From Hymenobacter plasmatis (lineage in GTDB: Bacteria > Bacteroidota > Bacteroidia > Cytophagales > Hymenobacteraceae): 64,000 nucleotides of DNA. Positions 50,605 through 60,300 of the stretch are shown here, in pieces. The DNA is taken from NCBI RefSeq assembly GCF_020711255.1, contig NZ_JAJFAW010000027.1:22157-86156 (forward strand). The letters run 5' to 3'. How positions within the stretch are numbered: the first letter of the stretch is position 1; the number at the start of each line of letters is the position of its first letter. A program made the position numbers and the translations under genes. The notes under the pieces are model-generated. The model had not been told where the DNA came from. It saw only the letters and a program-made list of their open reading frames with translations, and did no database searches.

Positions 50605-50657
50605 CTCAATTCCTGCATTCAAGTACTCAACCTTCAATTTCTAACCGCTTACCTCCG

Positions 50658-51986
50658 ATGCAAAAGCCCAATTTTATTCCGCTGCTGCTACTGCTGGCGC
50701 TTGGCCTGTTGGCCACGTTCATGCCGGCGCTGCCCACCACCATTGTGACCGAAGGAATCAACACCGGCGACACGGCCTGGATGCTCTGCGCCACCGCCCT
50801 GGTGCTGCTGATGACCCCCGGCCTGGCCTTCTTCTACGGCGGCATGGTAAACTCCAAAAACGTGATTTCGACCATGCTGCAGAGCTTCGTGGCCATGGGC
50901 ATCATCAGCCTGTTGTGGGTGGTGGTAGGCTTCAGCCTGGCATTTGGCACCTCGCTGGGGGGCTTTGTGGGCGACCCGCGCACGTTCTTCCTCTTCAAAG
51001 GCGTGCTGGATGGCAAGCCCTGGTCGCTGGCGCCCACTATTCCGCTGATGTTGTTCGCATTCTTCCAGATGAAGTTTGCCATCATCACGCCGGCCCTCAT
51101 CACCGGCTCCATTGCCGAACGCATCAACTTCAAGTCCTACATCGTGTTCATTGTGCTGTTTAGCCTAGTGGTGTATGCCCCGCTGGCGCACTGGGTGTGG
51201 CACCCCGAGGGCTTCCTGTTCAAGCTGGGCGTGCTGGACTTTGCCGGGGGCACGGTGGTGCACATGTCGGCGGGTTGGGCCGCGCTGGCCTCGGCCCTGT
51301 ACCTGAAGCCCCGCAAGGCGTATGGCTCATCTGAGGTGGTGGCGCCGGCCAATATTCCGTTTGTGCTGCTGGGCACGGGCCTGCTGTGGTTCGGCTGGTT
51401 CGGCTTCAATGCCGGTTCGGCCACGGCGGCCAATGCGCTGGCTGTAAGCGCATTTGCCACTACCAACGTAGCTGCTTCGGCGGCTGGCCTGGCCTGGATT
51501 CTGTTCGATGTAGCCCGGGGCAAGAAGCTCTCGGCGGTGGGCTTCTGCATCGGGGCAGTTGTAGGTCTGGTGGCCATCACGCCGGCCTCGGGTTTCGTGA
51601 CGGTGCCGGTGAGCATCTTCGTTGGCGTCATTGCCGGCATCACCAGCAACTTCTTTGCGCACATTCGCTCCAAGTCGCGACTTGATGATACCCTCGACGT
51701 GTTTCCCTGCCACGGCATTGGCGGCATGGTAGGCCTGATTATGACGGGCATCTTCGCCAGCAAAGCCGTAAACTCGGCCGCTGTAGATGGCCTGGCGTAC
51801 GGTGGTACCACCTTGTTTTTGAAACACATGCTAGCCCTGGTGCTGGTGTCGGCCTTCGCGTTCGGCGCCTCCTTCGTGCTCCTGAAAATCACCGACCTGA
51901 TTACGCCGCTGCGCGTTTCGGAAGAAGAAGAGCTGCAGGGCCTGGACATCAGCCAGCACGAGGAAAAGCTGCTGGTGGGCGCATAA
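50658..51986 (+). CDS. amt: Ammonium transporter
   Basis: 442 aa from the ATG at 50658. Inner-membrane Amt/MEP/Rh trimer that conducts ammonia or ammonium. Signs: NTGDTAWMLCATALVLLMTPGLAFFYGGM, a signal-like first helix, the twin histidines of the pore at H202 (GTVVHMSAGW) and H352 (FPCHGIGG), separated by 150 residues as in E. coli AmtB, and the ASFVLLKITDLITPLRVSEEEELQGLDISQHEE tail typical of the family. No glnK (P-II) gene follows, unlike many bacteria. The cluster is probably induced by nitrogen shortage; no operator proven. Confidence 0.97.
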   Translation: MQKPNFIPLLLLLALGLLATFMPALPTTIVTEGINTGDTAWMLCATALVLLMTPGLAFFYGGMVNSKNVISTMLQSFVAMGIISLLWVVVGFSLAFGTSLGGFVGDPRTFFLFKGVLDGKPWSLAPTIPLMLFAFFQMKFAIITPALITGSIAERINFKSYIVFIVLFSLVVYAPLAHWVWHPEGFLFKLGVLDFAGGTVVHMSAGWAALASALYLKPRKAYGSSEVVAPANIPFVLLGTGLLWFGWFGFNAGSATAANALAVSAFATTNVAASAAGLAWILFDVARGKKLSAVGFCIGAVVGLVAITPASGFVTVPVSIFVGVIAGITSNFFAHIRSKSRLDDTLDVFPCHGIGGMVGLIMTGIFASKAVNSAAVDGLAYGGTTLFLKHMLALVLVSAFAFGASFVLLKITDLITPLRVSEEEELQGLDISQHEEKLLVGA

Positions 51987-52047
51987 GGCGCGTTCAGCTA
52001 GCCCAGCGGTGGCGCACTGCTTCCGCTTGGTTAATAGGTATGAATAG

Positions 52048-52075
52048 AAAGGCCGGGGCATTTGCTCCGGCCTTT
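52048..52075 (+). terminator. Terminator after amt
   Basis: Stem AAAGGCCGG / CCGGCCTTT with an 11-base loop region and T4, 61 bases after the stop. Confidence 0.75.
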
Positions 52076-52120
52076 TGCCGTTTGGGCGCCGGGCCGCTAG
52101 CGCGAACCGCCCCGCCCGCC

Positions 52121-52128
52121 CATCTTTG
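52121..52128 (+). promoter_or_regulatory. -7-like box CATCTTTG before the M1 peptidase gene
   Basis: CATCTTTG, one base off TAnnTTTG, ends five bases before the GTG at 52134, consistent with a leaderless mRNA. Confidence 0.4.
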
Positions 52129-52133
52129 CCGCT

Positions 52134-53801
52134 GTGAAATTCCTGCCTCTTTCCTTGCTGCTCGGCCTGCTGGCCGGGTACGCTCCCCGCGCCGCCGCTC
52201 AGCTTCTTCAGCCCGCCCCCGCCGCCTTCACCCGTGCCGATTCGTTGCGCGGCGGACAGTCGCCGCTCCGTACCTGCTACGACATCAACTACTACCACCT
52301 CGACGTGAAGCTGGACCCGGCCCAGCGCTACCTCAGCGGCTCAAACCTGTTTCGCTTCACCGCCACACGCGAGTTCAACCGGCTGCAATTCGACCTCTTT
52401 GCCAATTTGAAGGTAGAAAAGGTGCTGTACAAGGGCAAGGAAATGCCCTTCACCCGCGAAGCCAACGCGGTATTTGTCACCTTCCCGAAGGCTATTGCGG
52501 CTGGCAGCCGCGACGAGTTTACGGTGTACTACTCCGGCAACCCCACCGTAGCCAAAAAAGCGCCCTGGGATGGGGGCCTGGTCTTCGCGCAGGATGCCGC
52601 TGGCCAGCCGTGGGTCGCCTCGGCCTGCCAGGGAGTGGGCGCCAGCATCTGGTGGCCCACCAAAGACCAGCAGGCCGATGAAGTCGACAGCATGCTCATC
52701 AGCGTGACGGTGCCCAAGGGCCTCAAGGACGTCTCGAACGGCCGCCTGCGCAAAATCACCAAGCTGAAGGGCGGTTTCACCCGCTTCGACTGGGCCGTGC
52801 GCAACCCCATCAATAACTACGACGTGGCGCTGAACGTGGGCAACTACCAGCGCTTCGGCGACGTGTACCAGGGCGAGAAAGGCCCGCTCACCCTCGACTA
52901 CTGGGTGCTGCCCGAAAACCTCATCAAGGCCAAAATGCAGTTTGATGCCAACGTGAAGCCCATGCTCAAAAGCATGGAGCACTGGTTCGGCCCGTACCCC
53001 TTTTACCAGGACGGCTACAAACTGGTGGATGCCCCGCACCTGGGCATGGAGCACCAGAGCGCCGTGGCCTACGGCAACAAGTACCTGAACGGCTACCTGG
53101 GCCGCGACCGCAGCAACACCGGGTGGGGCCTGAAATGGGACTTCATTATCATCCACGAAAGCGGCCACGAGTGGTTCGGCAACAACATCACTACCAAGGA
53201 TATTGCCGACATGTGGGTGCACGAAAGCTTCACCACCTACTCGGAGGCGCTGTTTGTGGAAAGCCAGTTTGGCAAGCCAGCGGGCCAAGAATACATCCAC
53301 GGCCAGCGGCGCAACATCCAGAACGACGGCCCCATTATCGGCCCCTACGGCGTAAACAAAGAAGGTTCCGGCGACATGTACGACAAGGGCAGCAACCTGC
53401 TCAACGCGCTGCGCACCATCGTCAACGACGACGAAAAGTGGCGACAGATGCTGCGCGGCCTCTCCAGCACCTTCTACCACCAGACCGTGACCGGCCAGCA
53501 GGTTATCGACTACTTCAACCGCGAAAGCGGCAAGGACCTCAGCAAAATATTCGACCAGTACCTGCGCCACGCCAGCCTTCCCACGCTGGAAGTGCGATTC
53601 GAAAACAACCAGACCCTGGCCCGCTGGGTATCCGAAGTGCCGAAATTTGACATGCCAGTTCGCATGCGGCTCAAGGGTGGCGAGTACCAGTTTGTGCCGC
53701 TCACCACGAAGTTTGAGGTTATCAAGCAGCTCCCCGGCGCCGCTAAGGATAACCTGGAAGTGGACACGTTCAACTACTACATCGGCGTGCTGGTGGAGTA
53801 A
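52134..53801 (+). CDS. Exported M1-family metallopeptidase
   Basis: 555 aa from GTG 52134. Signal peptide (LSLLLGLLAGYAPRAAAQ). Aminopeptidase-N-type zinc peptidase: N-terminal beta domain with YDINYYHLDVKLDP, exopeptidase motif GMEHQS in place of GAMEN, zinc site H341-E342-S-G-H345 plus E364 (the gluzincin HExxH-x18-E spacing is exact), and Y in KGSNLLNALR. The C-terminal helical domain of large M1 enzymes is absent, as in other short Bacteroidota members. Acts in the periplasm or outside on peptides. Single gene. Confidence 0.95.
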   Translation: MKFLPLSLLLGLLAGYAPRAAAQLLQPAPAAFTRADSLRGGQSPLRTCYDINYYHLDVKLDPAQRYLSGSNLFRFTATREFNRLQFDLFANLKVEKVLYKGKEMPFTREANAVFVTFPKAIAAGSRDEFTVYYSGNPTVAKKAPWDGGLVFAQDAAGQPWVASACQGVGASIWWPTKDQQADEVDSMLISVTVPKGLKDVSNGRLRKITKLKGGFTRFDWAVRNPINNYDVALNVGNYQRFGDVYQGEKGPLTLDYWVLPENLIKAKMQFDANVKPMLKSMEHWFGPYPFYQDGYKLVDAPHLGMEHQSAVAYGNKYLNGYLGRDRSNTGWGLKWDFIIIHESGHEWFGNNITTKDIADMWVHESFTTYSEALFVESQFGKPAGQEYIHGQRRNIQNDGPIIGPYGVNKEGSGDMYDKGSNLLNALRTIVNDDEKWRQMLRGLSSTFYHQTVTGQQVIDYFNRESGKDLSKIFDQYLRHASLPTLEVRFENNQTLARWVSEVPKFDMPVRMRLKGGEYQFVPLTTKFEVIKQLPGAAKDNLEVDTFNYYIGVLVE

Positions 53802-53849
53802 AAAGAACGGTCATGCAGCGCGCCGGGGAAGCAGGTTTGTTGCGCCTCT

Positions 53850-53934
53850 TGTCATGCTGACGAAGGAAGCATCTTATCACGTCCGAACGAGTCGTTCAGC
53901 GGCGATAAGATGCTTCGCTGCGCTCTGCATGACA
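53850..53934. repeat. Palindromic intergenic repeat, family 2 (hybrid: B left arm, A right arm)
   Basis: The left arm TGTCATGCTGACGAAGGAAG is B type, the right arm (inverse of TGTCATGCAGAGCGCAGCG) is A type. They share TGTCATGC and AAGCATCTTATC and thus pair imperfectly in the middle. Lies between the M1 peptidase and lpd. Confidence 0.85.
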
Positions 53935-54061
53935 GACGGCTTGTAACGAAGCGGTAAAAACGCTTCACTGCGCGCTGCATTACGTGCTTATAAAAACCTA
54001 CTTCACCGCACCGCCTGTGCCTTACCTTCGCGCAGCGAACAATCACCGAATATCTGGCTCT

Positions 54062-55468
<1,407 letters not shown>

Positions 55469-55500
55469 TTATTGCCGCCTTAGCGGTAGTAAACGTAAAT

Positions 55501-55541
55501 GCAAAAGAGGCTGAAGCTCCCGTAGCTTCAGCCTCTTTTGC
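55501..55541. terminator. Hairpin after lpd, identical to one at 59.46 kb
   Basis: Perfect 18-bp stem GCAAAAGAGGCTGAAGCT / AGCTTCAGCCTCTTTTGC, loop CCCGT. Its A-run and T-run flanks let it terminate in both directions. The same 44 bases recur at 59461-59504. Confidence 0.92.
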
Positions 55542-55796
55542 GTTGCGATATAGTGAATGGGAGTGCTTTTAATCTCTTTATTGCCTAAAAATTCCCTTAG
55601 TAAAGTTGTCGGAGTACAGCCTCATTGATGATTGTCAGGATATTTTAAGCGCTGGCAGCATCAGCTATTTCCGTCCGGGTCCGTTTGATATCATAACTCC
55701 TCCGTTACAGGAGAGTAGCCCGGACTCCCCGTTCCATTCTCGGCTGTGATGGTTTTGAAGTCTTTCAAAATCTGCGCCCTGCCAGCCAAGAATGAA

Positions 55797-56423
55797 ATGA
55801 AAATCTACATCAAACACATGAGCAGCCTGCGCTGCAAGATGATAGTGCAGGCCGCGCTGGCTACCCTGGGGCTGCATTGCGGCAACGTGGGATTAGGGGA
55901 GGTGGAGGTGATGGAGAAAATGACGGCCGACCAACACCAGTGCTTACGGCTAGCCTTATTGAAATCGGGGCTGGAACTGATGGACGACCAAAGAACCCGG
56001 TTGATAGAAACCATTAAAATGGTTGTTGTGGAAATGGTGCAGCATGCCGTGGACGTGCCCAAAGCCCGCAATTCCGAATACATCAGCGAGAAGCTCCACT
56101 ACGACTACACCTACCTCGCCAACCTGTTTTCGGAGGCCACCGGTACCACCATTGAGCACTACATCATTGAGCACAAAATAGAGCGGGCCAAAGAGCTGCT
56201 GCTATCCGGCGAACTCAACCTGACTCAGATAGCCTATCGGCTGAACTACAGCAGCGTGGCGCATCTGTCCAACCAGTTCAAAAAAGTGACGGGACTGACG
56301 CCCTCATTCTTTAAAAAGCTCAAGCCTAATCGGCTAATTGTGCCTGAATGTGTGAATGGTGTAACTCTATTCTGCAATCGTGTAAGTACTTCAGAATTCA
56401 AATGGGTGAGCTTTGCATCGTGA
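55797..56423 (+). CDS. AraC-family regulator with an HMA-like N-terminal domain
   Basis: 208 aa from the ATG at 55797 (upstream ATG 55746 less likely). N-terminus MKIYIKHMSSLRCKMIVQAAL ATLGL has the beta-alpha layout of a heavy-metal-associated (HMA) domain, but the usual CxxC is reduced to one cysteine (SSLRC). The C-terminal AraC HTH pair is clear: YISEKLHYDYTYLANLFSEATGTTIEHYIIEHKIERAKELL and LTQIAYRLNYSSVAHLSNQFKKVTGLTPSFFKK. A 30-residue tail follows. Less GC-rich than neighbours. Placed 28 bases before the adhesin gene, which it may control. The 328-base gap upstream holds the hairpin at 55501 and no gene. Confidence 0.85.
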   Translation: MKIYIKHMSSLRCKMIVQAALATLGLHCGNVGLGEVEVMEKMTADQHQCLRLALLKSGLELMDDQRTRLIETIKMVVVEMVQHAVDVPKARNSEYISEKLHYDYTYLANLFSEATGTTIEHYIIEHKIERAKELLLSGELNLTQIAYRLNYSSVAHLSNQFKKVTGLTPSFFKKLKPNRLIVPECVNGVTLFCNRVSTSEFKWVSFAS

Positions 56424-56451
56424 AATAATTTCACGAAGTAAATCCCTATTT

Positions 56452-59079
56452 ATGAAGACAAAATTCCTCGCTATTTTAACCTGGGCGGCCGTATTGGCTT
56501 TGCCTAAAATCAGTGCTGCCCAAGTTGCGCCGGCGTTAGGAAACGCGTCCAGCTTTGCGTTGTTTACTGCAGTTGGCGCCGTCGAAAACTCCGGCCCCAC
56601 CATCATCAACGGCGACATTGGCACCAATGCCGGCGCTTTCAACGGTTTTCCGTTGGGCGTAGTGAACGGCAACATTCACGTAGCCGATGCTTATGCTACG
56701 CAAGCCGCTACGGATGTGCAAACGGCCTACGGCTACATGTCGACCATTCCGTGCGTAACGCCGGTGGCCGTATACGGCGGAACCCCGGCCGTCACGATGG
56801 GTCCCGGCTCCTATTGCGTGGGCGGGGCGAGCACCCTGGCCGGCACCCTGATTCTGGACGGCGGCGGCGACCCAAACGCGAAGTTCTTCCTTCGGGTAAC
56901 CGGTGCCTTGACTACGGGCGAAAACTCCCTCGTGTTGACCCAAAACGGCGCTACTCCCAGCAATGTGTACTGGCAGATAGGCGGTCAGGTCACGTTGGGC
57001 CGAAATTCGGTGATGCGGGGTACGCTGCTCGTTAACGGCGCCATCAACATGATTGCCGGCGCTTCGCTGATAGGCCGGGGCCTTTCGCGCGAGGGTGCCA
57101 TTACGATTGACACAAATACGGCCAGCCTGCCGAGCTTCGTTGTAGCGCCAGTAGTGACCTCAACCGTTTGGCTGGGCAACCGCACCACCGATTGGTTTAC
57201 GGCCACGAACTGGTCGGCCGGCGTGCCCAGCAGCACCTTGGACGCTAGTATTCCCTCCAACACGTCGCCCTACCCGCTGATTGCCGCTGGCAACGCGGCC
57301 GCCAATAACCTGACCATTGGCACCGGCGCCAGCCTCATGCAAAGCGGCGGTAGCCTCGACCTGAAAGGCAATCTGAGCAACAGCGGCACCATCAGTGCCA
57401 CGGCGGGCACCGTGAACCTGAGCAATGCTGTAACAACCCAAATCCTGGGCGGCAGTGGCAGCACTCAATTGTGGAGCCTGACTATTGCCAATCCTAACGG
57501 CGCCATTCAAGGCGGCGCGGTGCGCATCCACGGTGTATTGGCCCCGGCCAACGGCAACCTTACTACCAACGGCCAAACCCTAACGCTGCTCTCCAACGCC
57601 GCCGGCACGGCCCTGGTGAACAACAACGGTACGGGCAATGTAAACGGCAACGTCACGGTGCAGCGCTACATTGCCTCGACTAACAGCGGCTTGGGCTACC
57701 GCCACTACAGCGCCCCGGTTTCGGGTAGCACGGTGGGCGACTTGGCCACGGCCGGCTTCACGCCTGAAATCAGCCAGGGCAGCGTTTACAACACTTCGGC
57801 CACGCCGGGATTCACCACCCCGTTCCCCACCGTATTTGCCTACGACCAAAGCCGTCTGGCTACGGTTACCAACAATTATTCGGCTTTCGACAAGGGTTTC
57901 GTGGTGCCAGCCAGCCTAGCTTCTCCGCTGGCCGTGGGCCAGGGCTACATCGCCAACCTCAGCGCTTCGCAACTGGTTGACTTTGTGGGCGAACTGACCA
58001 ACGGTAACCAGACCCTGAGCCTGAGCCGCAACGCGGCTGCCACAGCCAACGCGGCCGACGCCGGCTGGCAGCTGGTCGGCAATCCTTATCCCGCGCCGCT
58101 CGACTATAGCTTAGTAGCTGCAAGCGACCGCACCGGTCTGGACGCCGCCATCTACGTTTACGCCAGCGACGGCCCCTACACCGGCCAGTACCGCGCTTAC
58201 TTGCCCCCCGCAGGTAATAACCCCGGCATCGGCAACTCTGTGCTGCCCGTAGCCCAAGGCTTCTTTGCCCACGTCAGCAGCGGCCAGGCTACTGCCTCGC
58301 TCACCTTCCGGAACAGCCAGCGCCTGACTACGCCCAACAGCACCGCATTGCAGCGCTCCACGGCCGAAACCCGGCCCATGGTGCAGCTCGAGCTGCGGGC
58401 CGGTAACGGAACCGCCGATATGCTCTATGCTTACGCCGAGGCTAGCGCTACGGCAGCCTTCGATACCCAATTCGATGCCCTGAAGCTGCCCAATACGTCG
58501 GGCCTGAATCTGGCTAGCGTGGCTGCCACCAGCGAATCCCTGGCCATTGACGCCCGCCCGGTCTTCACGGCAGCCACCGTGCTGCCGCTGACCGTGGGCG
58601 TGCCCACCGCCGGTACCTACAAGCTTGCCGCCGCCCTCGACAACCTGCCCGCCAGCCTCGATGCCATGCTCACCGACGCCGCCACGGGCCAGACAGTGAA
58701 CCTGCGTTTGCAGCCCGCTTATTCGTTTAGCGTGACCAGCGCACAAGCCGCGGCTTCGATGACCGGGCGCTTTACGCTGCATTTTGCCGCTCGCTCCGTC
58801 CTGGCCAATGCTCAGGCCCTGACGGCCGCCGAGGTGACGCTTTACCCCAACCCGGCCCACAACGCCTTCACCGTGCTCGTACCGGCCATGGCTGGGGCTA
58901 CGCAGGTGCACGCCGACCTGCTCAACACGTTGGGCCAGGTAGTGCGCCGCCAGAACGCTGCGCTGGCTGCCACCGGCGCCCGCCTGGCCGTGGACGCTTC
59001 CGGCCTGGCTGCCGGCGTCTACACGTTGCGCCTTCAGGTTGGCGCTACCACCCTGGCCAAGCGCGTCGTTATTCAATAA
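56452..59079 (+). CDS. Ice-binding-like (DUF3494) adhesin with T9SS sorting domain
   Basis: 875 aa from the ATG at 56452. Signal peptide ending KISAAQ (about 24). Residues about 25-235 match DUF3494, the beta-solenoid of bacterial ice-binding proteins and adhesins: FALFTAVGAVENSGPTIING DIGTNAG at the start, ADAYATQAATDVQTAYGYM, GGGDPNAKFFLRVTGALTTG and SVMRGTLLVNGAINMIAGASLIGRGLSREGAITID. A central beta region (TDWFTATNWSAGVPSST and Asn/Gly-rich repeats) leads to a T9SS type A domain (VTLYPNPAHNAFTVLVP ... GLAAGVYTLRL ... KRVVIQ). Exported to the cell surface. Whether it binds ice or something else is unknown. Confidence 0.88.
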   Translation: MKTKFLAILTWAAVLALPKISAAQVAPALGNASSFALFTAVGAVENSGPTIINGDIGTNAGAFNGFPLGVVNGNIHVADAYATQAATDVQTAYGYMSTIPCVTPVAVYGGTPAVTMGPGSYCVGGASTLAGTLILDGGGDPNAKFFLRVTGALTTGENSLVLTQNGATPSNVYWQIGGQVTLGRNSVMRGTLLVNGAINMIAGASLIGRGLSREGAITIDTNTASLPSFVVAPVVTSTVWLGNRTTDWFTATNWSAGVPSSTLDASIPSNTSPYPLIAAGNAAANNLTIGTGASLMQSGGSLDLKGNLSNSGTISATAGTVNLSNAVTTQILGGSGSTQLWSLTIANPNGAIQGGAVRIHGVLAPANGNLTTNGQTLTLLSNAAGTALVNNNGTGNVNGNVTVQRYIASTNSGLGYRHYSAPVSGSTVGDLATAGFTPEISQGSVYNTSATPGFTTPFPTVFAYDQSRLATVTNNYSAFDKGFVVPASLASPLAVGQGYIANLSASQLVDFVGELTNGNQTLSLSRNAAATANAADAGWQLVGNPYPAPLDYSLVAASDRTGLDAAIYVYASDGPYTGQYRAYLPPAGNNPGIGNSVLPVAQGFFAHVSSGQATASLTFRNSQRLTTPNSTALQRSTAETRPMVQLELRAGNGTADMLYAYAEASATAAFDTQFDALKLPNTSGLNLASVAATSESLAIDARPVFTAATVLPLTVGVPTAGTYKLAAALDNLPASLDAMLTDAATGQTVNLRLQPAYSFSVTSAQAAASMTGRFTLHFAARSVLANAQALTAAEVTLYPNPAHNAFTVLVPAMAGATQVHADLLNTLGQVVRRQNAALAATGARLAVDASGLAAGVYTLRLQVGATTLAKRVVIQ

Positions 59080-59086
59080 ATTATGT

Positions 59087-59125
59087 GGGCCGGCTTCCAT
59101 AAAGGCCGGCCCCGTATTGTTTTTA
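59087..59125 (+). terminator. Weak terminator/attenuator between the adhesin and the next gene
   Basis: 8-bp stem GGGCCGGC / GCCGGCCC with a 10-base loop and a T-rich tail, 8 bases after the adhesin stop and 15 before the next ATG. It would reduce, not exclude, read-through. Confidence 0.5.
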
Positions 59126-59139
59126 AAGCAGCAAATTCC

Positions 59140-59364
59140 ATGAAATCACTTCTTTCTTCCGCCACGCGCGTGCTGACCTTGTGTGTGCTGGCCAGCCTGC
59201 CCGCTTTAGCCCAGCCCGGCTCGGGTGGCCCGGCACCGAGCACTCCTCCAGACCCCACGCCGGTTCCCATCGATGGCGGGGCTTCGCTGTTGGTGGCAGG
59301 CGGTGTGGCTTACGGCATTAAACAGCTCCGCGCCCGCCGTCTGGCGCGTCGGTCCACCAAATAA
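59140..59364 (+). CDS. Tiny exported protein with PID-CTERM-like sorting tail
   Basis: 74 aa from the ATG at 59140. Signal peptide ending LPALAQ, a short Pro/Gly linker, then TPVPIDGGASLLVAGGVAYG followed by an Arg/Lys-rich end (KQLRARRLARRSTK). The order P-I-D-G-G, hydrophobic span, basic tail is that of the PID-CTERM class of exosortase-style signals as I recall it. After removal of both ends almost nothing is left, so the peptide itself may be the product. No exosortase gene is in the window. Downstream of the adhesin and probably functionally tied to it. Confidence 0.7.
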   Translation: MKSLLSSATRVLTLCVLASLPALAQPGSGGPAPSTPPDPTPVPIDGGASLLVAGGVAYGIKQLRARRLARRSTK

Positions 59365-59451
59365 GCACCCACACAGAAATCATGTTGACAGCGGCTTTTC
59401 TTCCGCTGGCCGCCACGGAGGACTGCACTATTCATATGTGCTTGCCCCCGC

Positions 59452-59510
59452 GGCGTAAACGCAAAAGAGGCTGAAGCTCCCGTAGCTTCAGCCTCTTTTG
59501 CGTTTACGCC
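59452..59510. terminator. Bidirectional terminator, longer copy of the 55.5-kb hairpin
   Basis: Perfect 27-bp stem from GGCGTAAACGCAAAAGAGGC (59452 on) to its inverse ending at 59510, loop CCCGT. The inner 44 bases equal 55501-55544. Separates the PID-CTERM gene from the convergent DUF4440 gene. Confidence 0.93.
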
Positions 59511-59523
59511 TTATCAACTCTGG

Positions 59524-60048
59524 TTAATGGCCATAGCTCACCACACGCGTAATCTTCCAAGCATCGCCCTGGCGCTGCCACAGCATCACAAATTTGAAAT
59601 TGCCGCAGTCGTCGCGGCCGTTTTCGACGTGGCAAAACCGGTGAATGCCGATGTGCATGGCCCCGTAATCTTTGATGGGGTATACCTCCAGGCTGCCCGG
59701 CACCAGCATGCGGGTAATGTCGAGGGTTTTGGCAAACATGCGGGCAAAGCCCTCCTTCGTTTGGCTGAAATTGCTGAGGCCGCCTTTGTCGTGGTAAAAC
59801 TCCAGGTTGGCAGCAAAGTATGACATGAGCTTGTCCACGTCCTTGGCATTGAAGGCGGCAAACATGTCTGCATCGAGCTTGGCTACTTGTTGGTATAGCT
59901 CATCCTTGGCCACTAGCTGTGGAGCCGGAGCCGCCGTTGGCTGGGGTAGCTGGGCAGGCTCCTTTTTACGCCGGCTGCTTTGGCCATAAACAGTGCCGCA
60001 GCAGGCACAGGCAAAAAGCAGCAAAAAGACTACGATTGTGCTTCGCAT
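59524..60048 (-). CDS. Exported DUF4440 (SnoaL/NTF2-like) protein
   Basis: 174 aa from the ATG at 60048; the longer frame to 60180 has no signal-like start. Signal peptide (VVFLLLFACACCGTVYGQ). Then a basic/Pro linker and an NTF2-like alpha+beta cone: LDADMFAAFNAKDVDKLMSYFAANLEFYHD, FARMFAKTLDI, MHIGIHRFCH, FVMLWQRQGDAWKITRVVSYGH, the DUF4440 pattern. Proteins of this class are binding domains or small enzymes; none is clear here. Confidence 0.87.
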   Translation of the reverse strand: MRSTIVVFLLLFACACCGTVYGQSSRRKKEPAQLPQPTAAPAPQLVAKDELYQQVAKLDADMFAAFNAKDVDKLMSYFAANLEFYHDKGGLSNFSQTKEGFARMFAKTLDITRMLVPGSLEVYPIKDYGAMHIGIHRFCHVENGRDDCGNFKFVMLWQRQGDAWKITRVVSYGH

Positions 60049-60246
60049 AAAAAGGTCAAGACTAGTGGTTGAGCTGAATAACTGGTTCCATAAAGGGTGA
60101 ACGGAGTGGTAATGAAAGATAATATTATATCTGCAGGATAGGTACTTGTTTCGAAAACCACTGCACCCGACAGCATACACGGTCCGTTTTCCCTAAACTG
60201 TTAGGTGTGATGCATGGGCCATGCAACGGTTGAGTGCTACAAACGC

Positions 60247-60283
60247 AAAAGAGGCGGCAGCTCCCGGAGCTGCCGCCTCTTTT
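60247..60283. terminator. Bidirectional terminator between DUF4440 and DUF805 genes
   Basis: Perfect 17-bp stem AAAAGAGGCGGCAGCTC / GAGCTGCCGCCTCTTTT, loop CCG; a diverged relative of the 55.5- and 59.5-kb hairpins. Lies downstream of the DUF805 gene on the minus strand. Confidence 0.9.
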
Positions 60284-60300
60284 AATATTGAGCTACTTGT

